From positions 2,177,556 to 2,241,555 of the forward strand of contig CM036634.1 in the NCBI GenBank assembly GCA_020746105.1: a stretch of 64,000 bases of DNA, in the 5' to 3' direction. The DNA is from Trogon surrucura (lineage: Eukaryota; Chordata; Aves; Trogoniformes; Trogonidae). The notes under the pieces are model-generated. The model was not told the DNA's origin. It saw only the letters and a list, made by a program, of their open reading frames with translations, and did not search any database. A program made the translations under genes and the position numbers. Of this stretch, positions 21,301 through 35,739 are shown in pieces (within the stretch, counting starts at the first letter, position 1; the number at the start of each line of letters is the position of its first letter).

Positions 21301-24300
21301 ACCTCGAGTCAGACAGTGGTCATTCGTAACGTTCAATTTCAAAAAAACTCTTCATCGAAACCACGGTGAGTTGGAAAATACCTCAATCGTAACACACGGT
21401 ATTGAAATTAAACAGATTCTTCCACCTTCTTATACTCAGTATTAAGACCTACAACTCCTCTCCGAAGTCTGGGATAACGATGGACTCCTTCGATCCATTT
21501 ACCACAGTGTTTGATGCCTCACAGAGTAAGGTTGGAATAAAGAAGTAAAAAAAGTTTCCAAGCCTTTCTGCGCTCTCATTTACAGTTATTCAGAAACATT
21601 GATTTTGCCACTACACGTATAACAGACACGTAGCTTGACTAATGGATTCCTTAAGGTAAGGATTGAGTAAAAGCAGTTTAGTAGCAACGATGGAGTAAAG
21701 AACTACTTCATATGGCAGAAAGGAATAAAAATAGAACATGATGACAAAAAGAAAGAAACACAAACGGAACAGAAAAGAAAATTTTCTGAATAGCATGGTA
21801 GAAAGCTACACCATAAAATTAAAACAAAAAAACCCAACAGATCAGGTTTAAATCAAACCCAAGACAACGCTAACACTGGTAGAAGAACATGAAGTAGAAA
21901 AGCAACGCTCCCGATATCATCCACACATTATTTTGGGTTACTTGATATATGAGTGCAGCTATGAAAAAAGTGACTAACTTGTACCAAAACGGATCTGAAA
22001 ACACAAGATTTAACGTGTAGGAAATACATCCCGAGCATCTCTACGATCAGTTCCCAAACTCTTCTGCTGGGAACTTGACTTTCCAATTCATCAGCCCACG
22101 TCCATCTGTGGACCACTTGCACAAACTGAGCTGCAGAGAGCTTACACCTTCATTCCTAAGGCCTTATTTAGGAAATTATAGCTCTAGAAAGTGGGTTAAG
22201 CTGCTGGAGAGAGCGTGCAGTTCTTTTGCAGCTTCGCATTGTTACCTGTAACAAAATTAACATTTCACCATCCTAAGCACTTCTGCGTACCTCACTTTCT
22301 TACCAATTTTAAGCATGTGCAAATCTAATTCCAAGGAAGGAGAAACAAACCAAAGGGTTCTACGTTAGGGAAAACATTTTAACGATCATTTACAAAAGCA
22401 GGAGAAAGCCAAAGCATCTCTTTTTTAAGGCCAGGAATCTCCCATCATTTAGATCAAGGCTCCAGTGGCTTGCATCAGCCGAGGTCCATTAACCCATCAA
22501 ACCAGCCGCTCCGACCGAGGAAACATATTCCTGTGGGTACTGCCTGAGGCTACTGCCATGGCAGAAGGCAAAAAAACAAACAAAAAAACTTCTCTAAAGG
22601 AATTCAAGAGGAATTACGCTGCGATTTGGGAAGGATCTGGTCTAGCACCCCTATTATTTCACAAAGGATAAACACATAATGTAACAAACAAAACAACGGC
22701 TCCAGTTTGGGATACAGGCAAGAAAACACCAACTGAAGATGACGCGAGGTGATGTTCACATGGTGGAAGGAACACAAACTGCGATCAGCAGAGAGGAAAA
22801 GCATCACTTGAATTCTAGGCACTGATGGCAACAGCCCAGAGGCCGGTAGGTTCTGAAAAGAGTAAAAATGAACCATTCAAGAAGTTTACTAGAATGAAGG
22901 ATGGGTTCTGTCTGGCTTTAGGAGAAAACCAGGCTTTACAAGCACAAAAACAACACCTGTGGCTTCAGAATGCCAGGTGTCACACTGTCGCTTTCCCTCA
23001 TGGCAACGACAGCACATCTCACTGCAGCAGCACATTCCTGTGAGTCCAGAAAGCCTGTAGGAAACCCAATAGCTTAACGGTCAGGCAGGCTGGAAAGGCA
23101 TCTTTCACAAAAAAGTCAGTATCAAGCTTCTGCTATTGGTTTCACCTGAAAGGCTCTTTTTCACGAGACGACAGAGAAGCCAACGTGTTTGTCACTTAAC
23201 ACAACCTTACCTAACTCCCGTTGTTTGTCATCCGACCCCTCTGAACTCATGATGTCATTTTGTTTTCAACCCCCCTAAAGGTGACTCGCTTGAAAAAAAA
23301 GAAGGCCTGACACTTATTACTTCTTAACAATGATGAGAATGAGTGAAGAGAACAAAAGGTTTAGGGAAGGTTGAAGGAAAGAGGCAAGTACTTTTACCTT
23401 CTGCCTTACTGCTTGGTTTTACATCCAGGCTCTCAGTCACCGGGAGGGGAGGGAGAAACCTGTCAAAGCTGGGCCATTACACAACTGAAATTTAAGCAAT
23501 TAAGTAAGGCAGGGGTTTATTCAGGCTATTTAAGACTTTGGTTTGTTAACTTCTACTCATTTTCATTACTAATTAATATTTTGGTTTCCTCGGGTCTGCA
23601 CACTGGATTAAGATGCAAGAGCTAATAATAAATACCTTGAGAATAGCCTACAAGCCCTATAGCAAAAGAAAAAAAAAGAAAAAGCAAAAGCAAATTAGAT
23701 GAAAGTTGACGTGAAGTTTTTAAAAGTGCAGAAAAGTGTTTCCAAGCCTTTCGGGCTAGTTCCACACATCATTATGAAGCTAAAAGAGTGTCAAGCCCAT
23801 TTTTGAAAAAAAAAGTCATTTGCAGGTCACCTTTGAGCAAGAGGAAAGCAAAGTTGGAGGTGATCACAGAGAACAAAGAAATCTACCACACAGTAGCAGC
23901 AGCTACTGGTATGTCTGTACGTTGCTCAAAATGACTTAAACTGAAAGGCCCAAAATGTTGGAAAGCGCTGCACTGTGTAAACTGTAACGCCCTTAAGACT
24001 CCTTCAGAACAAAGACACGAAAATTATTTCAGTGCCTTTGGTTTCCAGTGCGAGAGAATCAAAAGATATCGCCACCTCTAAACCCAACAGTGGATACTTA
24101 GAAAGTTCTTTGGCTCCTCATTGCCTTTATCGACCATCACTTGGAGAAATACCATGTGTGCCAGGTGTGCTCCGCTCTGAAAGAGGAGGAAGTGTTAATC
24201 TGTTGATTTATCGAGGCACTCAGGAGCAGCTGAACCTCACTAGCCCTAACTCAAGAAAATAATCTCTCTAGGTAAGATGACTACTTGCTGGAGGAAGGAG

Positions 24301-27300
24301 GAAAATGCCTGAAGTTAAAACGGAAAGAGAAGAACCAGGGGCTGATTTCCAGCCCCTGTAAGAGGCACAGACATGCCCACAAATTTCCATTTATGCAAGC
24401 TCTTCACTAACAGGCTACCCCTCTTTTTTCTCTCAACCACGGAAAACCAAAGGAAGAAAAAGCAGCTACCTTTTACGTTTCTGGGTCTTTGGAAGGATGT
24501 TCTGACTCCGGATCTCTTCTGTTTATTTTCATTTGTGAAGCTTTCAATGCTACGAACTGCAGCAGGAAAGCCCCCGAGCCCTTTCAATAAGCCTCAAGAA
24601 GTTATTCCAGCACACAATAAAACATCTCCCCGACTCGCAGCACACTTGGTGTGGTTTTACGGGGCGAGTCGGGAGCTGAGACGATCGCCACCGACAGAAG
24701 GCAAATGTACCGCGTGGTTCAAGGAAAGCCACACGTGAGCATTTCACACAGAGCCAGTCCGACGGCAAAACAGGCTCACAACATGCTGTGGACGTGTTAC
24801 ACCGCAGGATCCACCGTGTAGAGACAACACGGTTCAAACAAGGACCAGATGCACACTCCAAGACTGGGACCTGCAGGAGGACCTAACCTCTGACTACAAA
24901 TGCCTATCAGCGTGGCTGTCAACACTGCCAGGAAAAAAAAAAAAGTAGCAATTCTACTGCCTGAATATGCGCTTGCTTAAATAAATAAATAAAGATTTTA
25001 TTAACGGAAAGTGAAGAAATCCAGGCGTTCTGTACCGAAACCAAACATACGACAGCATTAGATACAGTGAACCTAATCACCAGTAGTAATTTATAAAAGC
25101 CGAGCGAGCAGACGCATAATTGCTTTAAGTCAACTCCGACTTAAAGACAAAACTACATTTGAATTGAATATGGAGAGAGGGGAGGACAATGTCCCTTTAA
25201 AGAAGATCCTTGGAGACGTGTAACTGTAGAAAGGCTGGCAAATACCACATTGATTGGGAGTGAGGTAACCACAAACACCGCTGTCTCAAATGAAAAGGGA
25301 TTCAAGGTCTGACCCAGAAAACAAGCATCGTAACCGCTGGGATGAAATTTTAATGATAAACACAAGATGCTCCGCATGCAGGCCAGATTGAATTATCTGA
25401 TGTCAGCCAGTAAATGCAAAGCGCTCCGAGAAAGAGGAGCTGCAAGCAGCCACCTTCAACTCGCAGCTCAGGTTGCACTTAATCAATCCTTGATATTCTG
25501 CCATCTTCTGGCTCGAGCCTTGGCAGCAGCGTGGAGAAAACAAGAGGAGAACACATGAAACAGGGCCCTTTCTCTAAGGGAGAGCTAACCCTGTAGAGTT
25601 TTTCTTGGCTTTCTCACACTAAGCTAAGGAAGACCTGCTCCTGAATCAGGCAAACTGCACCTCCACATATCACACTTGTAGCTGCTGTTTTAAGTCGCTC
25701 TGCCCACAAACCTGTACAAATTCCCTTTCAGAAAGGGTAAAAAAGAAAAAAAAAAAGCCTACAGCAACTAAAATAAAATTTATTCCACTTTCCAGCAGAG
25801 TTTGAAGCAGTATAGTGAAAAACACAAGCTCAGGTCTATCACAGCACAGGTTCAAAGCAAGAAACAGCATTCCCAGGCTCGCTCCAAACACACAACAGCC
25901 CCAGCGGTTCTGCTGGAGAAACTCTCTCCACCCCTTTTCAGTTTTGATAGCCATTCCCCGATCTCCCAAGATCCTGAGGCTGAACATCCTGAAACCAGGG
26001 AGCAGCTGCTGCACACTGCCACAGTTTCCAGCTCTAAAGGCTGGGTGCAATGCCTGGCTGGCCCGACCGAGCTGAGCCAGAGCGCCGCAGCTGCTCCCCA
26101 AAGTCGGGCATCAAAAACCCTGCTGCAACCCGAGCAATTTTTCATTTTTCATTTTTCTCCTGTGCAGCAACCTGACTACAGTCAGAAAGGAAGGTAAACG
26201 ATGCCACGAACCACCAGTTAGAAAACACCACACACAAAATCAGCTTTAAGATCATCCCCGATCGCTCAAGTCATGCAAAGTCCCACCTCGGTCCAGCTTT
26301 AGGCACACGGCAACTCTGGCCATAATCCATTACTCGCATGTAAAGCTAAGCACATAAATGTCGGTGAAACTGAAGATATAATCATTAAATGTAACAGATA
26401 ATTGATATTTATACTGAGAAGAAAATTGACTTCTGTTAACCTCGGCTATTAAATTACTTGTTCAGCACCCAACGAGCACAACAGCTCGCTATTGATCACC
26501 AGGATCGTTACGCTTTTATGACAAATTTGAGAGCACGATGCCATTAAGTACGATACTATAAGCTGGGAGAGAAAGGGGAGGGTTATATTTGGATTTAAAC
26601 CAAACAAACAACAAAGCCCCAACAACCTCTTCAATCCACCTACCCTAAAGACTTCCCAAACGCACAAAACAAACCGAGTATTTTCCTGCACAATTTGCCA
26701 ATGTCTTTGGAAGCCTTATAAATAACATTAAGTCTGTCTTGTCGGGTATTTACCGTGAGATAGGATTGGGAGGTGCGACAGTGTGCTACTGTCTTCCAGA
26801 CTTCCAGCCTCACTGGCAGAACAACAGATTTGTCTTCTTTTGGGCAAGATCCACAAAACAACCTTCTACTTGCAGCAATTTAAGAGATGTTTTCAGAGAT
26901 CTCGAGCTACCAAAGCAGAGTGATGGGCAAGTAATAAACAGCAGAGAAAGTTATATAACCCTCGTGTTCCAATATTCTAAATGTTTCATTTACGAAGCAG
27001 GTAAAGTCAAACAGCTGAATTCCGACTTCCCCACGTTATTTGTTCAAACGTATGCTCGTAGCTTCGCAAAAAGATACTTCATTACTAAAATTCATTACTG
27101 AAAAGTAATTTCAGTGAAACCTGTAGCACCCCTTTATACACGCATACCACACGCATAAGCAGCTTTTCCCTCCACGGTCTCTCACCTGCTCACCTATTTT
27201 TATGAACCTTTCGGGAACTCAAAGCATTTAATGGCACCACATCCCTTCGCCATGCCCACTGATGCAAACTCACAAAAGAATCAAAAAATGCTGGAGGAAC

Positions 27301-28300
27301 TGTGGAACCGATATGAAAACACCGCATGAACTCAACACCAAGCTGAAATATGGACTATTTGAGTTTAATATGCGGGATTAATATCCTTTGTTTATTAATT
27401 TTTTAGAAATCTGATTTACACTGCCTACCTTCTACATACTGCATGTTTAAACAGCATGGAGAAAATGAAGGAAAAGAAGAGCTGGAGGTTTTGGCAGCAG
27501 CATGGGGACAACTGGGGTTTCTGGCTCCCAAAATAAAGTGCAGGCGGCTTCACCAGCGACAGCGGAACAGATACAGTTGCGCAGTTCCCCAGCCAAGGCC
27601 AGGAAACACCCTGCCCAAGCTGAAGGGCACAAAAGAGGTCAGGCTGCTGTCGGAGCTGGATCCCAGCTGCGGAGCACAACCGGTGGCTCAAGGAAGGCTC
27701 AACCTCAGGCACAAAGTCAAGGTAAGATCCAGGCACACCAGTTCTTCAGAGCCTCCTTCCCGTGGCTGCTGTTGAGGTTAACCGCTGTGTGGCACTGCCC
27801 CTCCAGAGGTCACAGACCGCACAGCAGCTCAGCAGAAGAATTTTCATCGCCTCAATGCAACCAGAAAAGCAGAAAAGTGTCGCGTGGGAAGAGAAGCAAT
27901 AGTCAACAAACAGGATGGTAGCAAGAACAGAAAGGGAGACCTCCAAAGGCAGAAGTTAAATAAGCAGAAGACCATCCAGTAAAAAAACAAAAAAAACACC
28001 AAAAAAACCCCACCAAACCACAGCCCCCGCAAAAACTCAGTCTTTACAGAAAAGACATGTACATGAGACAGTACAATACAAATCTGCACTGCTGAAATGA
28101 CCTGTGGACAATGATCAGTCACTTTAAGGACAATCTAGCTCACCCACAGAGGAACCGCAGCCAGAAAAATTCATTCTTGTCGCCTCCAACTGGTGCATCT
28201 TTTGAATTTGTCTTTTAACAAACATCTGGGCTTTTTTAGCAGCACACGAGACTTCGAAGAGCAGAGGTCAAGCGAGCGCGTTACGCAATCTCATACTCAC
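18329..28300. other. Non-coding stretch, probable FBXW8 intron 4 (part)
   Basis: Ten kilobases of fairly AT-rich DNA downstream of FBXW8 exon 4. I looked on the minus strand for WD-repeat exons (the expected continuation after exon 4) and saw none, and no open frame resembles a known protein. It contains short A-rich runs and an AAAT microsatellite near 24980-24995. Splice-site-like motifs without coding context were ignored. Confidence 0.55.
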
Positions 28301-28389
28301 CCAGCAATAACGACTCCATCACAAGAATGTACATCGCAAAGAACTTTTCCCAGCTCGTACTGCAGCTGGCTCACCGCACCGATGCGGTT
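28301..28389 (-). CDS. FBXW8: FBXW8 coding exon 4 (start of WD region)
   Basis: An 89-bp exon bounded by a ctctgcag acceptor (before 28389) and a GTGAGT donor (28295-28300). It reads N-R-I-G-A-V-S-Q-L-Q then V-L-C-D-V-H-S-C-D-G-V-V-I-A-G, matching the segment of human FBXW8 that leads into the first WD repeat. It starts in phase 0 and ends after two bases of a Gly codon. No later exon is recognised in the window, so the WD40 propeller (about 400 residues) is missing here and should lie left of this point, beyond or interrupted by the tandem array. Confidence 0.9.
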
Positions 28390-28952
28390 CTGCAGAGTAA
28401 GACACGACATGGTGTTAGTGTTGCAATACCTTCAGCAAGTTAATTTGCTCCTTTGCTGCAGACTCTGAGCTTTGCTATTGCTGCTGACAAGTTGCAGCCC
28501 TGCTGAGAGAGAAGCCACATCCATGTGATGCTTGCTGCCTGGAATTTTTTAGAAAGAAATGGAAAACGAATACACCATTCTTCATTATCACTCATAATCT
28601 TTAGGTAGAGAAACAACTATCACAGCAAAACCAAAAAAATTAGAGCTTTATTGTAGCCAGGATATAGAACAAGGAGGGGAAGAAGCCTGTGTTTTACAGG
28701 CTGATTCTCATCACCAAGGGATGACTAAAGTATAAACGTCTCTCTTATACTAAAGTCAACTGAGGAGCCTAAAAAACCAAAACTCATCAGTCACTGGGGG
28801 AAAAAGCAAAGTCTCAAATCCTTCAGCAGCTTTCCCCTTTTAACTGGCAGAAGCAGCTGCAACACAAAAGATCAACTTCTTGCTACCGCTTGCTCGAACC
28901 TCATTCCTGTTTTTCTCTGGCACCTGGACCCACTAAAGAAATTCCCATTTAC
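28390..28952 (-). other. FBXW8: FBXW8 intron 3
   Basis: 563 bp, GTAAAT donor and CTCTGCAG acceptor; nothing else recognised. Confidence 0.85.
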
Positions 28953-29117
28953 CTTCCAGTTGGTTTTCAACGTGCGCTCTCTGGCACGGCATTTCTTGAG
29001 GGCGAGCTTCCAACAGGAGCGATCGGAGATGCTCGTATCTAACAGGTATCCTTCCTGTTGGCACAACCGGTACCACAAGACTTCATCTTCTGCAAGCACT
29101 TTCCACGTCCTGCTGAC
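28953..29117 (-). CDS. FBXW8: FBXW8 coding exon 3 (end of F-box region)
   Basis: 165 bp, 55 codons, phase 0 at both ends. The acceptor is tag at 29118-29120 after a T-rich tract; the donor is GTAAAT at 28952. It encodes V-S-R-T-W-K-V-L-A-E-D-E-V-L-W-Y-R-L-C-Q, nearly identical to the human protein, then C-W-K-L-A-L and K-T-N-W-K. It completes the F-box that docks the protein to SKP1 in a CUL7-based ubiquitin ligase (family knowledge). Confidence 0.95.
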
Positions 29118-32100
29118 CTAGAAATCGAAATTTTTTTTTACATATATATACATATATATAAAATAAAGTTATAAGTAAAAATTAGATAACATATAAAACA
29201 ATTTAAATAACAACTGAAATATACACATATAAGTCAATACAGGCCTGCACTGAGGCTAAATTATTACCTAAACAAAGATGTCTGTTCAATCTTTATCCTA
29301 CTGAGAGTATTAAAATCCAAACCTTTAGCAAAATACTTGCTTGGATTCTTTCAAAAGCAACTGAGTTTTTACCACACTAAAAGCCCACGCAATGTGGACA
29401 CCAGTGTTGAACGGCCATGCTGCCAATCCAAAATATGAGTGTATTAGAAAATTTTGGAGGGGAGAAGAAGCAAGAAAACAATTTGGACAGTATTGTAAGT
29501 TTAGAGCAAAACCGAGAATTTATTTTCGTATCTGTACCAAGAAAACCTCTTGGATCACAGCACCTTATCTCTGAAGTCGTACTGACAACGCGTGATTAGG
29601 TGTATGACATTAGTCATTTACAGCCTATTGTACCGCAGTACGCAGGAACAGGAACGAGTTATTAAGTTTTTCAAGTAGCCTCAAGTTGCTGTCCATTTCA
29701 GAGAGAACAGCTTCATCACAATCAATTGTGGGCTTAGAATTAAAGATTCAAGAGGTAAGAGCCAACTTAAGTAGTGTTTGTTCTCTGCAATTCTTGATTT
29801 TAAACAGCCAGATGTACCCAATGAAAACTGCCAATGAAAGCAGCAATCAGTTGTACGTTGTTTCCAACATATTTTAAAAAAAAAAAAAAAGCATCTAATG
29901 GCTGTTCCAGTCTCAAGATTACGCCAAGAATCCAGGTCTCACACTGATACCAACTCTCACAGGACCATCCCTTCGTGTTTACCTGCCGTTCGCCCCACGT
30001 TTACACACAGATACAACTCGGCACAGGAGGGAAAGATGAACCATGACTTGTTCTCCCTTTCCTAAGATTAATCTCCTTCATATTTTATCATTAACACGCA
30101 CACTTTGCTTTCGACTTCTCAAAACCCCAGCTTCCACACACAGAGTATACCTTCACAAAATCATATACCACGAGGAACGCCAAAAGAACGAGATCCTTTC
30201 TGCCGGCAGAGGTTTGCAAGAAGCAGGACACAAGCTGCCGGAGCGACAAGGCGTGCAGCGAGGCTTACAGAGGTTAGGAAAACAACACACACTTACATAA
30301 ATCAAGCAGCCTCGGAGCTTGTAACACGATCTGTAAAATTTTACGTGCGATGACTTGGAAGAGCATGCCTTAGTCTGAAATATTAAATGCAGCAGCAGGC
30401 CAAGATCAGCTGGTCAGCCTGACCAAAACACCCACCACATCGCAGGCGGGTGGCAGCCAAGGTCCAGAAAGCTCCCATCGACAGGACCCTGTCTAACAGG
30501 GCTCCTTGGGTCACAGCGAGTGCAAAACCACCTCCCACCCGTGGTCCCAAACCTTCTCACACACTGTGTATCCCCCAAAGAGTCGGAGAGTTTGCAACAA
30601 ACATCACAAATCTCCCCTTGAAAACTTCACGAAGCTTCAAGCCACCTTGTTTACGTTGCGTTGCCGGCTGGTCTTGCTGCAAAGACACACGGGTCTCATT
30701 ACCGCTCGCAAAACCAAGGTCCCACAATCGCACCGCAAGACATACCTTAAGATCTTTTTCTTCCAGGGGCTAAAAAAAAAGTTTAATATGAGAAAAAAAG
30801 GGAGGTGGACTGAGTAACCTGCGTATGTTAAGATTCGATACCTACACGTAAGAGCAGCTCTCAAAGGGAATATCCAAGTCCAGCAGAACTAATATTCTGG
30901 TTATTCACCAAAAGACCTCAATTCCAGCTAGGAGACATGCAACCCCCTTCCATCACCAGACAAAGAAAACCACCTGGAGAGGCAAATCACAATGCCTTAC
31001 AAATGACAGAAATAGAACCGAGTCTTCTCTAGCATTATACATCAGCCTGTAACAAAAAAAAAGTAGTGTTTTATGCTCTGGTCCCTATAGGAACACACTC
31101 AGGAAGTTCAACAGAAGAAACAAACAGACAAAAAAAGCCCAAGTTTCGAGCCATTATAGTTCAGTGGGGAATTTGCTCTCAGTTTGGTTTTTAAAGTAAT
31201 ATAAATCCATATATTATTGCTCAAAGGGAAAAAAAAAAAACCCAAACAACAAAACACAAAACCAAACCACCCAGCTTTTTGCTGACACACAAAAAAAGTA
31301 GCTGTTCTGCAGGAGTTGAGCTCCTCAGCCAAGCCCGGTCAACAGGAACGGCCGCTGTGCCCCCCTGTCGTAAGAGCAGCACGTTTCTGCTGACATTGAA
31401 GGGACAAGCAGAAGCAAACAAAGCCAAAGGACGCCAACTTTTGCCTCGGTTTAATTAAAAAAAAAAGAAAAACACAAAAAAACCTTCCACATCTGTGGAG
31501 TTTGCCAAAACAGACAATGTTGCACAGACCTTTCTAGTTTCAAGGTCTTAAAAGCATTTTATAAAGATACTACAAAAAAAAAAAAACCCAAATCAAAAAG
31601 GGGGGGGAGGTCCTACATAAAATTTGGACTGCCTTGTCAGCTTTCAGGAACAAACATTCAAGGGGAATAAAGATCCTATCCTATTATGATTTTTTTTTTT
31701 TTTTAAATCAAATTACATTGAATCCCGCTGCTTTACAAGCATGAATTTCCAAAGGGTCCCTAACGCGGCCTTTTCTTAATGCACCAAAACTGGCATGACC
31801 ATCCCTTGTAAAAGCCCCACTGAGCAAGGCTCAGCTGCAAGAAATCTCTAATAAAAGAGTCTCAAGCATTTCACTTTACAGCACCACTGTGAGCTGCGCA
31901 TTAAAAGCAGCCGTTGGCTTCAAGTCAGCTTTATTGGATCTGCTCGACTTTGAGTTTCAGGTGAGGCCCCGAAAGCCGGAGCATTACGGCTTTATTTATA
32001 CGCACCCATACATTCCGCTTGCTGGAGAGTAGTTGAAACGGGCAAAGCTTTTATTATACTACAAATAAAACTATTTCCAAATGTACACTATGTAGAAACT

Positions 32101-35100
32101 CCAACACCGATCGATGACAACCTCTCACAGCGTTGTTTATAGATTTACAGTCCCCGGTTTAATTCTGTCTTTAGCGTTCCTCTTATCTTTTCACTACAGC
32201 TCTCAAGTGTTTTCAGCACAGAAACTTTTGTTTCCCCTGAGCTCGACGCAGAAACAGTTTTATATCTTAGAGTTCAGCAAGTAATAATGTTCTGAAGGAC
32301 TTCAAAAGCTTTCACTAACCGAGCTTTGTGCTATTTGGTTTTGCCTTTGGGGGATTCTTTTTTTTTCCCCCCCTCCTAAAAAAAACACTCTAAAAACCAC
32401 CCACCTCTTCCATCAAATCCTAAATTTCTCCTAATCCTATCTAAATCAACTGGCTCAGATCCTGACAAAGGTTTATTCATCCCTCTCCATCCGATAACTG
32501 TCTTTGTTTCAATAAGTTTATTTTCTTCCCTAGACACACAATGACACAGTCAAGGTTCATTCGCTGAAGCCAGGAACCTCAATTCAAAATATCTGGACTT
32601 GCAATTCAGTACAATAAGTAGTGCCAAATAGTATTCAATCCAAAACCATTTCGACTGAAGCCATACCAGGTGGAAGCTGCTCATCTTTGCAATTCACAGT
32701 CATAATGTTATTTTAAGTCTCACCCTGAGCCAAGGATATCCTTTATCCACGCGTTTCTCTGCTCCCTCTCCAAACCACGGGGAGGATGGATGATTACTTT
32801 TACCCGTGTACAACCTGAATGCAAAAGTATGCTCAAAAAACCACAGGAGATACTCTCTTAAAAAAAATTTATAAGCACTAAAAGCCTAACAGCTGGACAA
32901 TTCCAGACGCTCTAGAGGCAAGCATCTGAAAATTCTCGATTTACGCAAGACAGTTCATTCTCGAATTCCTAGAACAGCCTCCCTTGTCCTGGATACACAC
33001 ACGATCACGGTGTTGGTAAGCATTTCCAAACCATCACTCTGACGAAAATGCTAACGGCTCAGGGCAATTTCCCACTGATCTGTTCAGAAATAAAACAGCC
33101 CAAAATTCAGCATGTACCGCTGAGAAATATTTCACACCGCAAAACGCAATTTCCGCGGTCTCTGGTATTTACTAGAAAGCCATAAGGACTCCAGGCATAC
33201 GGAGAAGTTCACAGGTGAGACACATCCCCCTATCACAAGGGAAGGGAACTGCAGGGATCTGCAGTCCCAAATCACACAAGAACTTCTGATGCTTTTCTGT
33301 GTGTCATACCCGTCGTGTCCCAAGCGACTGTTCTTTTTTTCTCTCTACACCACACCCAGGAGGAAGGACTCACTGCTCCCAAACCTGCTCCCCACCGAAG
33401 TCACGCGGGAGTCACTCACCATGTAGATATTGCTTGGGGAGAATGAAAAGGTGCTCAGAGGGCTGGCAAAAAGCAGAGGGAAATTTTGCCGTTACTCTGG
33501 ACTGTTCTGCTGCCACATGACCTACTCCTTGACTCACATACCCGGGATATCAGCAGGGACTGGTCTGTGGGACACGACCGAATATCACACGATTACTGCG
33601 AACCCACCAGAGCTCAGGAACTGGTGCCACCATTAACCCACCTGCACACATGGCTTTCATATTTCAAGCGCCACCGAGATAGTTTTGTGTTTTGTAGCAC
33701 TAATTCCGAAAAAAATCAAAGAAAAACTGTGAGGAAGAAGACAAGGGGGAAATGCCAGAGTGAAGTCCAGGGTCTCCAGAGCAGTCTGTAGCGTGATTAA
33801 ATCTCAGAGAGGCTCTGCAGTCAGGCTGCTTTGCTGTTAGTTGGTTACCAATTTGGCTTAAAGAACTAAGCAAACAGGTTTTCTCCGAAGGCACTCGCAT
33901 AGTTCATGACGCCAATTCCACTAACTGGCCCAATTTCACTAAAATCCCAAGGCGCCCTAATAAAAAAACCCCTTTCTACCATAACACCGTAAAGCAGCAG
34001 GGCTTTCCATTTAACAGAAGAGGGCTTCGCCCCCCCTTCAAAACCAAAATCACCAGGAGAAAAATGAAAATGGGATTTATTTTTATTGCTTTGCTTTTTA
34101 TTTGAACACTTAAAAAGAAGCCAGCTCCGCACTAACAGCATTGGATATTCATCTCATGCAGAAAGCCTTGTAAAATGCCAGGCATTTGCTCAGCTACCTG
34201 TCAGCTGCCACGCAGGACCGAGGGAACTCAGCCTGAGACAAAGCATGAGAAACGTGGAACATTTTCTCAGTATTAAAACACATCTTATGAGAACAGGTTC
34301 AAGTTAAAAACTAAAACAAGCAAGAGAGAAACCAAGGGCAGCCAGCACACGGAAAAGGAGCCGCCCTTCATCAGCCAATCTTTTCACTATGCCGTGAGGT
34401 AAACTGATCATGCCTAAGGAAAAGAAAAAAAAAAAGGAAGAGAAAGAATAACCTTAAAGCAATCCACTTCAAAAATGCAGCCCTGTTCCACTTCACAGGA
34501 ATCAGACTTTCCTGATCGCATATCTCCACCTCCAACGACAGAAACTAGGGCACACCTGAAAGCTTCACAGTCTCCCGGACAGCACCAAAAAACAATCGTA
34601 GAGATTTATTTTTTTTTCCTCTGCACCAGGAATTATTTTTCTTCTAACAGTCCTTGTTCCTAAAAGGCATCGTCAAGTCAAAGATTTAAGCAATAACCAC
34701 CTGTAGCTATTTAATGCTGCAACTTGCTCATCCTGAACACTAAAAGCCCAATTGCATTTCTACACGTGTGCCAGCTGGAGAATGTTTGTGTCTACCCTTC
34801 CATCCACGACGCTATGCCCTGTCTGTCACTGTTCAATTCTTATGTCTTGATGCTTATCTCTCTTACAAACAGCCCAGGGCAGTGCTCAAACACAAAGAAC
34901 AGTTTGGGCTGGAGTTTTTAAGAAGTTGCAGGATGTGCTTTATACACAGCAAAAAACCAGCCTGGAACGCTAAGCAGGGGGAAGCTGGCAACGTACATCC
35001 ACAATATTCTACTTTATTTCACCGGGTAATCGACACTTGCCCACGAAGTTTGCTTTGAAAACTCATTTAGAGAGGAGGTTCATCATTCAGTGTGTGAAGA

Positions 35101-35739
35101 AAGGAGATAACGAGGCTCAAGGCATGGGCTGAACAACCCTAAGCACAGTCAGGGGTGTGTGAGTGTTTAAACTTCGCAAAGCTAGAAGAGACAGCAAGTT
35201 TACAACCACACGGAAATTATGGACCAACTCCAAGTACTGACTGGTGAAAGCATGACCTTACAAGTGTCGCCAAAGAATAAGATAAACCCCTTGCGGTGCA
35301 CGGGGGCAGGAAATCAGTGTCAGTTAAGAATGGAGCCTCACGTGAAATTACTACGGGCAAAAAGTTACTACAGTTTGAGTCACACAGTGAAACGTGCGAG
35401 GAACAGCTTCGGTGCGGCAAAGCGCCGAGTTCTAAACACTGCAGCGAGACACTCCCTTGTTTCTAAATACATTCACTTGAATCAAAAGGTCTTTGCAAGT
35501 ATTTATTTTAAATCCTAAGGCTTCGCTTTTGTCCAAGCCACAAATGTTTTATTCACCTCCGCTTAACTGCAAGCTATAAATCCGGCTCATTCCCTATTAT
35601 TTTTTCAATATTCAGCTTGGGAAGTATTTCCAGTAAATTAAAGCACAATCAGCCCCACATTGAGGTGCCTGACTGTTTCTTTGAATATTTCTGCCAAATG
35701 TATGTGGTATCGGAGAAGCAAACTGTCAGCAGCACTTAC
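29118..35739 (-). other. FBXW8: FBXW8 intron 2
   Basis: 6.6 kb, with donor GTAAGT at 35734-35739 and a pyrimidine-rich acceptor next to 29120. It holds short A/T runs (an AT-rich ATATAC tract at 29139-29162, poly(T) near 31690-31704) and no recognised gene or dated repeat. Confidence 0.85.

Noticed and set aside
24032..24262. A 76-codon plus-strand open frame as a possible exon
   Set aside because: No similarity recognised, no flanking splice signals of quality, wrong strand for FBXW8.
25670..26197. Open frames of 131-143 codons on both strands
   Set aside because: Opposed overlapping frames in ordinary intronic-type DNA, with no domain, no start context and no splice support.
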